DNA of 39,834 bases from CAVURW01 sp963743595 (GCA_963743595.1 CAVURW010000267.1:1-39834); one strand, 5' to 3'. Shown: positions 25,336 through 33,992, counted from the stretch's first letter. The notes: generated from the letters alone by a model not told the origin. Translations and numbers: made by a program.

Positions 25336-27549
25336 TTAAACTTCGAACGATGCCAGACCGGTTTTCAATTCAACGGCCAACTGACTCAGTTCATCAGAGG
25401 TTTTCTGCGTTTCAGAAGACTGCGTCTCCGTGGCGAGCGTCAGCATCTGAACCTGCGAGAACGACCCAAGCATTTCCTGCGCCTTTGAGGCCTGGACGGA
25501 AGCGGTCTTGTTGATCTCTTGCACCAGCTTGGCGGATTCATTGGCCGCGCGCATGATTCGGTCGAATGCGTCTTTTGTAAGTTCAGAACTTTGCGCACCG
25601 CGAGCAACTTCCTGCGTCTGCTCTTCAGTCAATCGCACCACTTCCGAGGTTTCCGCCTGAACGTTTTTGATAAGTGTTTCGATGTTATTCGTGAACTTCT
25701 TGGTACTTTCAGAAAGATCCGCGATGTTTTGAGCGACCACCCCGAATTCCTGCCCCGCAGCACCAGCGCGCGCCGCAGCCATCTTCGAGTTCAAGGCCGC
25801 CATATCGATGCGTTCTGAGATGGCTCGAATGGATGACGCAGCAGTGAAAATTTCCAGCGTACTTTCGCTGAGGCGCTTTACCTTTTTACCCGAGCTTTGT
25901 GCACTGTCGCGGAGCTTCACAATCGATTGACTCAGCTGATTGATCAACTGCACCCCTTCTTCTGCGGATTTACGGGTTTCCACGGCTGCCGATTGCCCGA
26001 CTTCCGTGTTCTTTAACACTTCGTTGGCCTGCATGGTCAGCTCAGAGACCTGCGACATGGATTGGTTGGTCTTTTCCGTTTGAGATTGGGCGTTCGAATT
26101 GAGGCTTTTCGCGTTATCGGCCAAGTTTTTCGCGGCACCTTCCAGTTTCGTCGCCGAAGTTTTGAACGAAGTTAAAACCTGTCGGGTATTCGCGATCATG
26201 AGATTGAGCGCGTCCGACATCGATCCCAGTTCGCCCTCGGTTACAGGCGCTTTAACGGTCAATTTGCCTTCACTCGCTTCGAAGAGAACGTCGAGCAACG
26301 TGTCGAGCTGCGCCTGAATCGCACGGCTACGTTCCAGTTCCACCTTACCCTGATTCACGATGTACGAGGTATAGCTTCGGACCTGTCTGGAGATGAGGAA
26401 GTAGGCCATGATCGATGCGATCACGAGCGCGCCTAGGGTGTATGCCAGGATGGTGTTTCGATTTGTTTTAATCGCTTCTTCCTTCGTCCTTAAAAGCTCA
26501 GCGAGTTGCCGGGAGCTCTCCTTACCGAGTGCGAATGATTGCTCGCGTGCCTCTCTCGTCAACGTCAGCAGGTCGCTGATGGTTGTCGGTCCGGGGGTTG
26601 CCATAGCTGCATAAGCATTTAAGGCGTCAACAAGCTTGTTGTTAGGCGCATCGTACTTCTGCTGCGCCTGCGGGTAGGTCGCCTGAAGATCGGGGACCTG
26701 CACAGCCGGCCGCCCGGTTCCCGCCGCAGTTGGGTTCTTGTTGGATGCAACCGTTGTAATGGCGGCCTGGTCGATGTTCGCGATGTCTGCCGTTTGTAAG
26801 AGTGCCGCGAAGGCGATCGCCTGATTCTTCGCATCGGCGGAGGGAGCAATCGCTTGCTCTTCCAAGAAGGTCTCGATGGAGGTTAAGCGGTCTTGGTTCG
26901 GCGGCAAATACGCGACGACGATATCCATCATGTAGTAGGCATCCAAGTCAGGATCCAAGATCAAATTCGACTTGTCACCCGCGTGAGTAATCGCGGTCTC
27001 AACATTCGCGATGAGAGCATCATACTTCTTCTGGACATCCGGCATCGTGGCAGCCGAGACAGTGGTCTGCGACGTGGATTCCAGTGCCTCCCACTGTTCA
27101 CGAAGCTTGCTGGGACGCACGTCCGCACGCTGCGAGTTCTTTAATCCCTCTTCCGTAAACTCAAGTTGTTGACCATCCAGGGCATCAATGGCGTCCAAAT
27201 CGTCCAACGCCTTCTTCACTTCATCTCTCTTGTTTTTGATGGCCTCACGGTCATCAACCGATTCCGAAACGTGTCTCAAAACCAAGTTCTTTTCTTCTTC
27301 AATCGTCTTCAAAACAGGCTCTAGCTTATCCAGGTAGGCGATACCCAATTTTTCCTGTTCCGTGAACGCGATGTCCTTACCGAAACCCACCACCGCGAAG
27401 TAACCGGCGGCGGCCAGCAGCGGGACCACGAATGCAGCGATGATAAATACGAAGTTACGGACGAGAGCCCCTTGCCCTGGCGTGCTCGCCGCTGGGGTTG
27501 GTGCTTTCGGGGCTCTGGCTATCTCGGGTTTAGCGATGTTCTTAGTCAT
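25336..27549 (-). CDS. Methyl-accepting chemotaxis protein (PilJ/PixJ-like)
   Basis: 737 residues. A basic cytoplasmic N-terminus precedes TM1 (RNFVFIIAAFVVPLLAAAGY, about 30-50). A large helical periplasmic domain (about 51-365) is followed by TM2 (TILAYTLGALVIASIMAYFL), a HAMP-like segment, and long coiled-coil signalling helices. The kinase-contact tip is recognisable but divergent (ERIDMAALNSKMAAARAGAA, then EFGVVAQNIADLSE). Unlike cyanobacterial PixJ, there is no GAF/phytochrome photosensor, so a chemical or surface signal is more likely than light. Signals to the hybrid CheA through the CheW encoded just upstream (gap of 41 bases). Confidence 0.9.
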   Translation of the reverse strand: MTKNIAKPEIARAPKAPTPAASTPGQGALVRNFVFIIAAFVVPLLAAAGYFAVVGFGKDIAFTEQEKLGIAYLDKLEPVLKTIEEEKNLVLRHVSESVDDREAIKNKRDEVKKALDDLDAIDALDGQQLEFTEEGLKNSQRADVRPSKLREQWEALESTSQTTVSAATMPDVQKKYDALIANVETAITHAGDKSNLILDPDLDAYYMMDIVVAYLPPNQDRLTSIETFLEEQAIAPSADAKNQAIAFAALLQTADIANIDQAAITTVASNKNPTAAGTGRPAVQVPDLQATYPQAQQKYDAPNNKLVDALNAYAAMATPGPTTISDLLTLTREAREQSFALGKESSRQLAELLRTKEEAIKTNRNTILAYTLGALVIASIMAYFLISRQVRSYTSYIVNQGKVELERSRAIQAQLDTLLDVLFEASEGKLTVKAPVTEGELGSMSDALNLMIANTRQVLTSFKTSATKLEGAAKNLADNAKSLNSNAQSQTEKTNQSMSQVSELTMQANEVLKNTEVGQSAAVETRKSAEEGVQLINQLSQSIVKLRDSAQSSGKKVKRLSESTLEIFTAASSIRAISERIDMAALNSKMAAARAGAAGQEFGVVAQNIADLSESTKKFTNNIETLIKNVQAETSEVVRLTEEQTQEVARGAQSSELTKDAFDRIMRAANESAKLVQEINKTASVQASKAQEMLGSFSQVQMLTLATETQSSETQKTSDELSQLAVELKTGLASFEV

Positions 27550-27590
27550 AGTGTCGAATCGTTTAGGTGGTTATTATTTTGATTTTAATT

Positions 27591-28037
27591 TTACATGGGG
27601 AATCGGACCGTCTTTCGGATAACAGCTGCTAGCCGTTCCGGATGAAGAAGTGCGACGCCATCGGGCGTTACTTGCTCGAAACAAGGGAAAACATTACGTT
27701 CTGGATGAAGTGACAATGATGTTTTATCAAGTTCAATACTGCGCAATTCAGTTCCAGCGATTCCGATCACTTGCTTGCCGAGTTGGGAAATAATGACGCT
27801 GCTGTATTTACTGAAATCACGGTTGCCCACCATCGTATCGATTTGAACAACAGGGATGGTGACGCCTCGCAAACTGATCAGCCCAACCAGCGCTCGCGGA
27901 GACAACGGAACGGGAGAAACGATCGGAGCCAAGAGCGTTTCCATACACAAAGTCAATCCCAAGGCGACTACACGGCTTCCCACCGTGAACTGTAACCACT
28001 CGGACTTCTCTATGGGATGTTCGTTGTTCTCTTCCAT
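27591..28037 (-). CDS. CheW-like coupling protein (PixI/PilI-like)
   Basis: 148 residues. CheW fold motifs: WLQFTVGSRVVALGLTLCME at the N-terminus, the LVGLISLRGVTIPVVQIDTM block (typical G-L-I-x-L-R-G-x-x-I-P-V-V-x-L) and a later QVIGIAGTELRSIEL strand. It would link the MCP to the CheA kinase. The stop of the upstream CheY gene overlaps its ATG as TAATG, so it is translationally coupled. Confidence 0.9.
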   Translation of the reverse strand: MEENNEHPIEKSEWLQFTVGSRVVALGLTLCMETLLAPIVSPVPLSPRALVGLISLRGVTIPVVQIDTMVGNRDFSKYSSVIISQLGKQVIGIAGTELRSIELDKTSLSLHPERNVFPCFEQVTPDGVALLHPERLAAVIRKTVRFPM

Positions 28038-28396
28038 TACAGATTTCTTTGGATCACTTCCGTCAGTTGAGGTGGAGTGAACGGTTTTGTGAGGTAATCA
28101 TTGGCACCTTGTTTGGTTGCCCACTTCATATCGGATTGCCCGCTCTTTGTTGACACGATGACAATCGGAATATTCGTTGTCTCAGGATCTTTACGAATCT
28201 GACGACAAACGGTGAATCCGTCGACTGTGGGCATAACAATGTCCAGAAGGATCAGGTCTGGGCTATACGATTTAACGTGAGCTAATGCATTTTGGTGATC
28301 TTCTACACCAATGGGCATGTGGCCCATCTGGGTAACGACCTGACCGATTAGTTTACGTTCTGTTTCCGAATCATCGATGATGAGTATTTTTGCCAT
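28037..28396 (-). CDS. CheY-like response regulator (PixH/PilH-like)
   Basis: 119 residues, a single receiver domain. The acidic pocket is ILIIDDSETERKLI, the phospho-acceptor is in LILLDIVMPTVDGFTVCRQI, the switch Thr/Ser region is PIVIVSTKSGQ, and the conserved Lys is in NDYLTKPFTPPQL. No output domain, as in PilG/PilH and PixH, which control type IV pilus extension and retraction motors. It is 11 bases downstream of the second REC-PATAN gene. Confidence 0.93.
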   Translation of the reverse strand: MAKILIIDDSETERKLIGQVVTQMGHMPIGVEDHQNALAHVKSYSPDLILLDIVMPTVDGFTVCRQIRKDPETTNIPIVIVSTKSGQSDMKWATKQGANDYLTKPFTPPQLTEVIQRNL

Positions 28397-28407
28397 AATT
28401 TATGTTT

Positions 28408-29541
28408 CTATCTTTTTGTTGCCAGCGTGGACGGCCATAGATCGACCAAATCCAATGCTAGAAAACGGTACATCACCACCAGCAATGCTTCTGCATGTTG
28501 GGGTGAAAGGTAATTGATGTGTTGTTGAAGGTTTTGCCGATTATTGATGGCGTACGCCACCTTATGTTCTTCATCGGTCAAGTCGAGCCCCAGAAATCGC
28601 TCGCAACCTTTGCGGGTGAAGCACGGAATCCCGCTGTAATCGCCCCAAGCCATCAGCCCGAGACTCTCGGTGCCCAGATGCCGCAAGGCCTCCAAATGCC
28701 ACTGGTGAATCGACTTCCGTGTTGAATCTCCCTTTGGAGGTGTGCTTCGAGTGAATTGGAATGTCCAGTTCGGGTTGGTCCACGCCTGCGAGAAGAGCCG
28801 TTGGCTCTGCTCTTCCGCGCAGAACGAAGCACCTTCCGCAGTCAGACAATCCATCTCTTCCAAAGCAAAGAACAGAGGCACGCCTGTCTCAGTCTGTATC
28901 ACCTTCGCCTTTTCTAACATATCCTTACCGATGTCGTGATCGATCGGATAGGGAAACCCTTGCAGGTAAGCATTCACATTCTTCGTCGACAGATACATGG
29001 GATTTCCATCGCGAAAATAGAATAGGTATTCTCTGTTTAAATCAAGAACACCGGTCATGCGATGTTCGTTAATTACTTCCAAAACTTCATTGGGCTGATT
29101 AAACGCCATCTTCCCGGAAAATTCCACCTTCTCAATGATCGTATCACCGTCGGTTTTTTTCTCTTTAGTTCCGCTAGCCAGTTTAATGGTTGTGGCTACT
29201 GTGGCTGTTAAGAGAGGGGCTTTAAACGGCTTTAACAACGTCTTGATGACGTTTTTATAGTCCGCCTTAGTCTTCTGGATATCATCAGCATTACTGCTAA
29301 TCAGTACAACAGGAATATCCGCAGTATCTGGATTATCTAAAAGGGCTTTGCAGACTGTATCGCCACGAACATTGTCTGAGAGAATGAAATCGAGCAAGAT
29401 CAAATCAGGCTTTAATTCCTGAGCCATCCGCAAGCCTTCCACATCATCTTTGGCTACGGCGACATGATAGTCGTTACCCAAGTAGGTAACGAATAACTTT
29501 CGAATGGTAAGTGCATCATCAATTCCTAAAATTGTCATCAT
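28408..29541 (-). CDS. REC-PATAN (DUF4388) response regulator 2
   Basis: 377 residues from the ATG at 29541, chosen because GAGGGAAAG sits just upstream; it overlaps the preceding gene by 23 bases. The receiver domain is ILGIDDALTIRKLFVTYLGN with phospho-acceptor in LILLDFILSDNVRGDTVCKA and Lys in TLLKPFKAPLL. It is followed by a PATAN/DUF4388 domain: EVLEVINEHRMTGVLDLNRE, LFYFRDGNPMYLSTKNVN. The C-terminal ~180 residues are helical, with no recognised DNA-binding or catalytic module. In cyanobacteria PATAN-bearing regulators (PatA, PixG) interact with the type IV pilus motor. Confidence 0.85.
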   Translation of the reverse strand: MMTILGIDDALTIRKLFVTYLGNDYHVAVAKDDVEGLRMAQELKPDLILLDFILSDNVRGDTVCKALLDNPDTADIPVVLISSNADDIQKTKADYKNVIKTLLKPFKAPLLTATVATTIKLASGTKEKKTDGDTIIEKVEFSGKMAFNQPNEVLEVINEHRMTGVLDLNREYLFYFRDGNPMYLSTKNVNAYLQGFPYPIDHDIGKDMLEKAKVIQTETGVPLFFALEEMDCLTAEGASFCAEEQSQRLFSQAWTNPNWTFQFTRSTPPKGDSTRKSIHQWHLEALRHLGTESLGLMAWGDYSGIPCFTRKGCERFLGLDLTDEEHKVAYAINNRQNLQQHINYLSPQHAEALLVVMYRFLALDLVDLWPSTLATKR

Positions 29542-30250
29542 AAGCTTTCCCTCGCATTTCATCTGCTAGCCGGACAGCATCAAGTATGATCTCCTGCCAA
29601 GGCCGATGGATATCTTGGAGGAAAGGACAGTCGCCTCGAAGCTCTGTCACTTTCCCAACTTCCCAACACAAAATCTGACGCACAGCTTCCTCTTGAAACA
29701 AGGTGGAGTGCGATTCTGGACCAGCTTCTGCATAAATGATTTCGCCCTTCCGCAGAAAGATCCGACCTCGATTAGGACCCGAGCTAATTTCAAGCCCTTG
29801 CGTTACCCGGCTGGTACAGCGAATCTGAAGAATATCCAGTAGGGTAATGTTACTTAGCACTGCTTGGAAACCCGTTTTTGGCGGCGGAGGCACGATGACG
29901 CGGCTGAGAACTGACTTAAGCTGCTCTAATGGAAAGGGCTTTTCGAAACTATGAATGATATCGAGTTCCTCCGCCCTCTCCTCGTAGGCACGCTCCATAC
30001 GCTCATACATCAAAATTACCTTGGCCCCCGCATGAGCACTCTTGAGATCGCATAGGAAATCAAACCCTTTACCGTCCGGCAGATCGGAATCAAGAACCGC
30101 GAACGTGATCTCGGGCACCGTGGAAATAAATGAGTGCGCCTCATCGATTAAACGAGCGTGTAACACCACGAGATCGGGAAATTCCTTTTGAAAGAATTTG
30201 TCCAATTGACTCATGAAATTTAAATTGTCCTCAAGTAAGAGTAGGGTCAT
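29519..30250 (-). CDS. REC-PATAN (DUF4388) response regulator 1
   Basis: 243 residues, the first gene of the chemosensory operon. Receiver domain: LLLLEDNLNFMSQLDKFF, phospho-acceptor in FAVLDSDLPDGKGFDFLCDL, Lys in IHSFEKPFPLEQL. After a proline hinge (VIVPPPPKTGF) comes a PATAN domain: LLDILQIRCTSRVTQGLEIS, NRGRIFLRKGEIIYAEAG and WEVGKVTELRGDCPFL. It is paralogous to the next gene but shorter. Domain order (receiver first) is opposite to cyanobacterial PixG/PatA (PATAN first). Confidence 0.85.
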   Translation of the reverse strand: MTLLLLEDNLNFMSQLDKFFQKEFPDLVVLHARLIDEAHSFISTVPEITFAVLDSDLPDGKGFDFLCDLKSAHAGAKVILMYERMERAYEERAEELDIIHSFEKPFPLEQLKSVLSRVIVPPPPKTGFQAVLSNITLLDILQIRCTSRVTQGLEISSGPNRGRIFLRKGEIIYAEAGPESHSTLFQEEAVRQILCWEVGKVTELRGDCPFLQDIHRPWQEIILDAVRLADEMRGKAYDDNFRN

Positions 30251-30441
30251 GGGTCTAAGGGCTATTCCGGCTCGACCGGGGAGTCAGCAGGTTCTGGACC
30301 CACCCCACTTACCGTTGTGTATTAGCAATGAGACTAAAGCGTTGTTGCATTAATAGTCATATAAGATACCGGCTCTTTTTGCCTAATTTCGACTATTTAG
30401 TCCAAAACGATTCAGGCATACTGGTCGCCTATTTTGCAGTC

Positions 30442-30457
30442 GTCCAGCATCCTGGAC
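30442..30457. promoter_or_regulatory. Perfect inverted repeat GTCCAG-N4-CTGGAC
   Basis: A 6-base dyad with a 4-base spacer, about 190 bases upstream of the taxis operon's first codon. It is followed by GGACATT, which recurs 23 bases on (30477). It may be an operator, or the dyad may only be a small hairpin. Confidence 0.4.
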
Positions 30458-30464
30458 ATTCGAG

Positions 30465-30480
30465 GTCCTTAGTTCAGGAC
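30465..30480. promoter_or_regulatory. Inverted repeat GTCCT-N6-AGGAC
   Basis: A 5-base dyad 7 bases from the previous one. The two dyads share a GTCC/GGAC core, and the second is also followed by ACATTT-like sequence, giving phased repeats about 23 bases apart (roughly two DNA turns). Confidence 0.4.
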
Positions 30481-30620
30481 ATTTGCCCAAATGTTTTTCT
30501 TTAGATCATGTAATACTTGTTACTAAATCCTGAGCAATAAGTGTACAAAGTAGGTAACTTGTAGCCCTTTGAATGTGGCTACAAACAACCAGACTGGCTA
30601 GCCAGCACGTTCGTAACCGC

Positions 30621-31770
30621 CTACTGTCCCGTCAACTGTCCGGTAACTCGAAGCTCCGTCAGTTGCGCCGATTGGCCCTTCGGCAGCTCCTCGAAGGTCA
30701 CCCGCACGAATCCACTGGTAGATTGTGCCTTGCCCTCGAACACAAGTGCGGCCGTCTCGCTCGAATCCGATTCCGCAAATGGCGTCCACTTCACTTTGTC
30801 CGCTGAGACCTCGATTTTTACTTTCCACGCGCCTCGACTCGGGAACTTCATTGAGACCTTCTCGATACTCACGTTTCTTTCCAGATCGACCATCCACCAC
30901 GCGCCGGTGTTCGAATCAGCAGCTTGCCACCAAGTTTTGTCATTCCCGTCGTTTGCATTTGGCGCTTCGTGGCCGGTCGCCTGACTGCTCGCCTCGGTGG
31001 GGTTATTGAGGCCGAATTCCTGCAAAGCCCGCTGATCTGCGCCGCTCGCACCGAGATACGGTCGCTCCGTGCACAGCAACGTTTGGCCAGGAACAAAGCT
31101 AGGGCCACCGCTGGAAGGAATCGTTATCTTCGCGTCCGGTAGACCCGCAGCACTCGCCTTCAGCACGGTGTTTCCGGAGTAATACGCGCGCATATCAATC
31201 GCGGCCAAGCCATCGGCCATCGTGATATCAGATTTTGGGTCAAACGTCAGGCGTCGTCCGGTCGGAAGCTCGCCCGGACCCGATTCCACGGAGAAGGTCA
31301 CGGGCATGGCGTTACTGATCCACGTGCCGTTATTGTCCACCACGGTCACTTTAATCTGAACGTCATCAGTGCCATCTGCATGCTGGATGCTGGGAGAACT
31401 GGCCGTGAGCTGAAGCGCGGCGGGGGTCCCGCTGACTGGCCAGGTCGGGTGAGGCACATGCGCATAATTCTCGCGGTACCAGTACCACATTCGCTTCGGC
31501 AGCCGGTAGTAATCGATAAACCCCATGGAGCCAAATTTTCGACCCGCGATGCTCCCGTGGTCGAATGCGCACCAGAGCGATTCACCGCTTCGCCACGGAA
31601 ACCGCCACGCGCAGGCCGCGATTTCATCCGGTTTCAGGCTATGGGTGAGATCGCCGTAGCCTGGTATAAAGCTGCCCGGGCGATTCTCCTGGGTGGAACC
31701 GTATTCACTGATCACGCTGGGCTCCTTGAGATTTCGAAAGTTCGCCCCGTCGCTGCTGCGCGATTTCCCC
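30621..31770 (-). CDS. GH2 beta-galactosidase-like protein, C-terminal part, with discoidin-like domain
   Basis: About 380 residues remain; the N-terminal two thirds is lost at the sequence junction near 31,770. The first recognisable block is VISEYGSTQENRPG, where the Glu of S-E-Y-G fits the GH2 nucleophile. The rest of the TIM barrel edge follows (ESLWCAFDHGSIAGR, MGFIDYYRLPKRMWYWYREN). Next is an Ig-like domain (LTASSPSIQHADGTDDVQIK onward), and the C-terminal ~150 residues look like an F5/8 type C domain (NANDGNDKTWWQAADSN, GAWWMVDLERNVSIEKVSMK), a carbohydrate-binding module. The complete enzyme would cleave terminal beta-galactosides or related sugars outside the cytoplasm. Confidence 0.82.
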
Positions 31771-31785
31771 CCGCCCCCGAGGTCC
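31755..31785. other. Junction between two unrelated genomes
   Basis: Left of this point GC and codon use match bases 1-31,000; right of it the sequence is strongly GC-rich with codons ending in C or G. A minus-strand GH2 gene and a plus-strand transglutaminase-like gene both lose their N-terminal parts here. The junction lies in or beside a C-rich run (31767-31778). No transposase, integrase, tRNA or target-site duplication is visible. Confidence 0.8.
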
Positions 31786-32351
31786 TGCGGGCCGATCTGC
31801 CCGCCAAGCACCGCATCGACCGCTTGCGCGATTTCGTGCACGACATCCTGCCTGTGAACTCCCCCCTGCCGCAAAATCCCGAGCCCAGCCGCGCCCTGCT
31901 CCTCTTGGGCCAGAACCCGGCCCGGCAAAAATACCCAGCCCTTTGCAGCAAACAGGCCAAGATCATGCTGCAATACCTGAACGCCCTGGGTTTTATCGGC
32001 CGCATGGTGGAGCTGCACGACCACGTCTCCGTGGAGTGGTACAACCCCCAGCAGGCCAGGTGGGAACTGCACGACCCCGCCGACGGCTGCAACCTGGCCC
32101 TGGAGGGCAAGGCGGCCTCCGCCGAGCAGGCCCACGACCTGCTGCGGGCTGGACATAAGATAGACTTTTGCGTCACCAGCCAGGTTTTCCAAACCGTGGT
32201 CCAGGTGCCCCGACTCAACCTGGAGACCTACGTGCCCTCCTGGCACTATTTTCATTACACCAACCTGGACTACTGGCGGGTGACCAGGGTCGCGGGCCAC
32301 TCCAGCGTCTATTGGAAGGAGCGAGCCGCGGCGGCGGGCCAGCCCAACTAG
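31782..32351 (+). CDS. Transglutaminase-like domain protein, C-terminal part
   Basis: About 189 residues downstream of the junction; the start is missing. The order Cys, His, Asp of the transglutaminase-like fold is visible: YPALCSKQAKIMLQYLNALG (Cys), VELHDHVSVEWYN (His) and WELHDPADGCN (Asp). Such proteins can be proteases, cross-linkers or amidases. The region upstream in the same frame (from 31380) is an accidental readthrough of the left-hand genome. The C-terminal part is aromatic (YVPSWHYFHYTNLDYWRV). No neighbour tells its role. Confidence 0.7.
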   Translation, partial: VLRADLPAKHRIDRLRDFVHDILPVNSPLPQNPEPSRALLLLGQNPARQKYPALCSKQAKIMLQYLNALGFIGRMVELHDHVSVEWYNPQQARWELHDPADGCNLALEGKAASAEQAHDLLRAGHKIDFCVTSQVFQTVVQVPRLNLETYVPSWHYFHYTNLDYWRVTRVAGHSSVYWKERAAAAGQPN

Positions 32352-32714
32352 TTCTCCGGATGGCGCGCGCGCCAGAGGTTCTTTCCTAGCCCAGCCCCCG
32401 CCTCCCCCAGCCCGCCGGCCCTAAAAAAGGGCTTGCCAAGGGCAGCGGGACTGCGCTAGCCTTAAAGCTCCGGGAAGAAATCCACACAAGCTCATGATTG
32501 GCTAGATCGCGGCCCAGCTGCGGCAGGGGTCTCGTTTCGCCGCCGTGGGGTGGCGGGCCTGGGCGCCCATGCCGGCAGGGCCAGGTGGCTGGCAAACAGC
32601 CAAGGGACAACTGCGCCCGAAAATCGCTGAAAAACCTGGGCAGAGGAGGGGGCGGGCTCCTCTTGGCCAGGCAACGCATGCCCGCCGGCAGTCAATCAAA
32701 CAGGAGGTTGGATC
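32352..32714. other. Intergenic region without a recognised gene
   Basis: About 360 GC-rich bases between the transglutaminase-like gene and the toxin-like gene. It holds a short stem (GCCCT at 32418, AGGGC at 32428) around A5, too weak to call a terminator, and the AGGAGG ribosome-binding site just before 32715. Open frames here look like shadows of GC-rich DNA. Confidence 0.4.
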
Positions 32715-33911
32715 ATGAACGCAGCCCCGAAAACGCCCCTGACCCTGGCCATCCGCAAACACATGCCCCGGTTGGTGGCGGCGGCCACTGACTACAAGAC
32801 CAATGTGGCGACCGTCGACACCTACCTCAAGAGGGTGAGGGATGCCAGACTGCCCATAGTCACGACCGAGCCAAAAGACTGGCAAGATTACGTCACCGCC
32901 TGGGAGAAAGCCGTCAGATACTCCTTCACCTATTATGTAGAGTGCATGGTGCCGCTGTCCGATGTGCCGAAAACCATCCAGGGCCTCAACAACGGCATCA
33001 GCGCTCTGCTGGCCGCCGCCATCGACCAGGCCAACGTCCTGATCAAAAACCCGCAGGACAGCGCGGCCTTGGCGGCCCTGACCGGCGATCTCACTCAAAT
33101 CACCACGCATCTGGGCTTACCGGAGATGTGCATCACCAGCACCATCGACGGCTTGAATAAATTCCAAACTGCCATGTCCGACACGGCCAAGCAATTGCAA
33201 AGCCTGTCCAGTCGGGCGGCGGTCGAAAACCAGGCCGATCGGGCTCAGATAAATGCCTTGCAGGGCACCGTCAAGGATCTGCAGGACGAAATCGAATCGC
33301 TCACCAAACACCTAACCGCCCTAGGGATCGCCGACGCCGTGGCCATCACCCTGGGGACCGTCGCTGTCGACTGCGCCGGCCCCTGGGGTATGCTTACCTG
33401 GATCGTGTTGGCGCCCGTCGTGGCGGTGGCCACCAAATTCATCGTGCTGGACACCGGGCGGCTCGTTAACGCCAAAAACCAGCTTGGATCGACACTGAGC
33501 CAGATGTCGCAGCTCACCATGGCCTGCGCCGCCCTGGCCACGCTCTCCACTTCCTTCGGCGATCTGGCCGACCAGTCGCAGACCACCCAGCCGGCCCTAG
33601 AAGCCATCCTGGCGGCCTGGCAGGCCATGGCCAGCGACATCGGCGTGGCCATCACCGATGCCCAGACGGCCATAACGGACCAGACCGCCGGCAATTTCCA
33701 GGCCGTGCTGACCGACCTGCAGGGCGCCCAGAACGAGTGGCAGGCCACCGATAGCCAGGCCGCCAGCTTGGCCTTGGACCTGCAAGTGAACAACGCACCC
33801 CTGCAGGTGGGCATGTCCCAGAGCGCCGTGGGCAACGCGCTCAAGGGCGGCAAGACGATGTCGCTGATCGAATATTTCAACTCGGTCGGCGCGGCCAGAA
33901 GCGCCGCCTGA
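32715..33911 (+). CDS. ClyA/HBL-type alpha-helical pore-forming toxin candidate
   Basis: 398 residues, with AGGAGG 7 to 8 bases before the ATG. It is nearly all helical. A long helix (about 95-200) leads into a single hydrophobic hairpin (201-246, containing IADAVAITLGTVAVDCAG, MLTWIVLAPVVAVATKFIV) and a return coiled-coil (about 250-330); a short C-terminal part follows. This long-helix, hydrophobic-tongue, long-helix plan is shared by HBL/NHE, ClyA, XaxA/B and MakA-like toxins, where the tongue inserts into the target membrane. It has no signal peptide, as in ClyA and MakA. It is followed by a terminator, so it is monocistronic; partner subunits are not seen. Assignment rests on architecture only. 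Confidence 0.68.
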   Translation: MNAAPKTPLTLAIRKHMPRLVAAATDYKTNVATVDTYLKRVRDARLPIVTTEPKDWQDYVTAWEKAVRYSFTYYVECMVPLSDVPKTIQGLNNGISALLAAAIDQANVLIKNPQDSAALAALTGDLTQITTHLGLPEMCITSTIDGLNKFQTAMSDTAKQLQSLSSRAAVENQADRAQINALQGTVKDLQDEIESLTKHLTALGIADAVAITLGTVAVDCAGPWGMLTWIVLAPVVAVATKFIVLDTGRLVNAKNQLGSTLSQMSQLTMACAALATLSTSFGDLADQSQTTQPALEAILAAWQAMASDIGVAITDAQTAITDQTAGNFQAVLTDLQGAQNEWQATDSQAASLALDLQVNNAPLQVGMSQSAVGNALKGGKTMSLIEYFNSVGAARSAA

Positions 33912-33950
33912 GATAGCGGCGGCTGATCCCTTAGGGCCAAGCAAAGCCAA

Positions 33951-33992
33951 AAACCGCGCCCGGAAAGCCTCCAACGGCCCTGGGCGCGGTTT
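33951..33992 (+). terminator. Probable rho-independent terminator
   Basis: A perfect 11-base stem, AAACCGCGCCC (33951-33961) with GGGCGCGGTTT (33982-33992), a 20-base loop and a short T-rich tail, 40 bases after the toxin-like gene's stop. Confidence 0.8.

Larger units (their letters stand above)
30251..30620. other. Intergenic region, probable promoter of the taxis operon
   Basis: About 370 bases between the GH2 gene's stop and the first REC-PATAN gene, both on the minus strand. It is AT-richer than the flanks and contains clustered GGAC dyads (entries at 30442 and 30465). I see no protein-like frame. No clear -10/-35 pair could be fixed by eye. Confidence 0.4.

Noticed and set aside
31380..31781. 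Upstream extension of the transglutaminase-like frame
   Set aside because: It runs across the genome junction and reads antisense to the GH2 gene; not protein-like.
31785..32300. Minus-strand extension of the GH2 frame to 32300
   Set aside because: It is antisense to the right-hand genome's coding strand, arising from GC-rich DNA; the GH2 gene ends at the junction.
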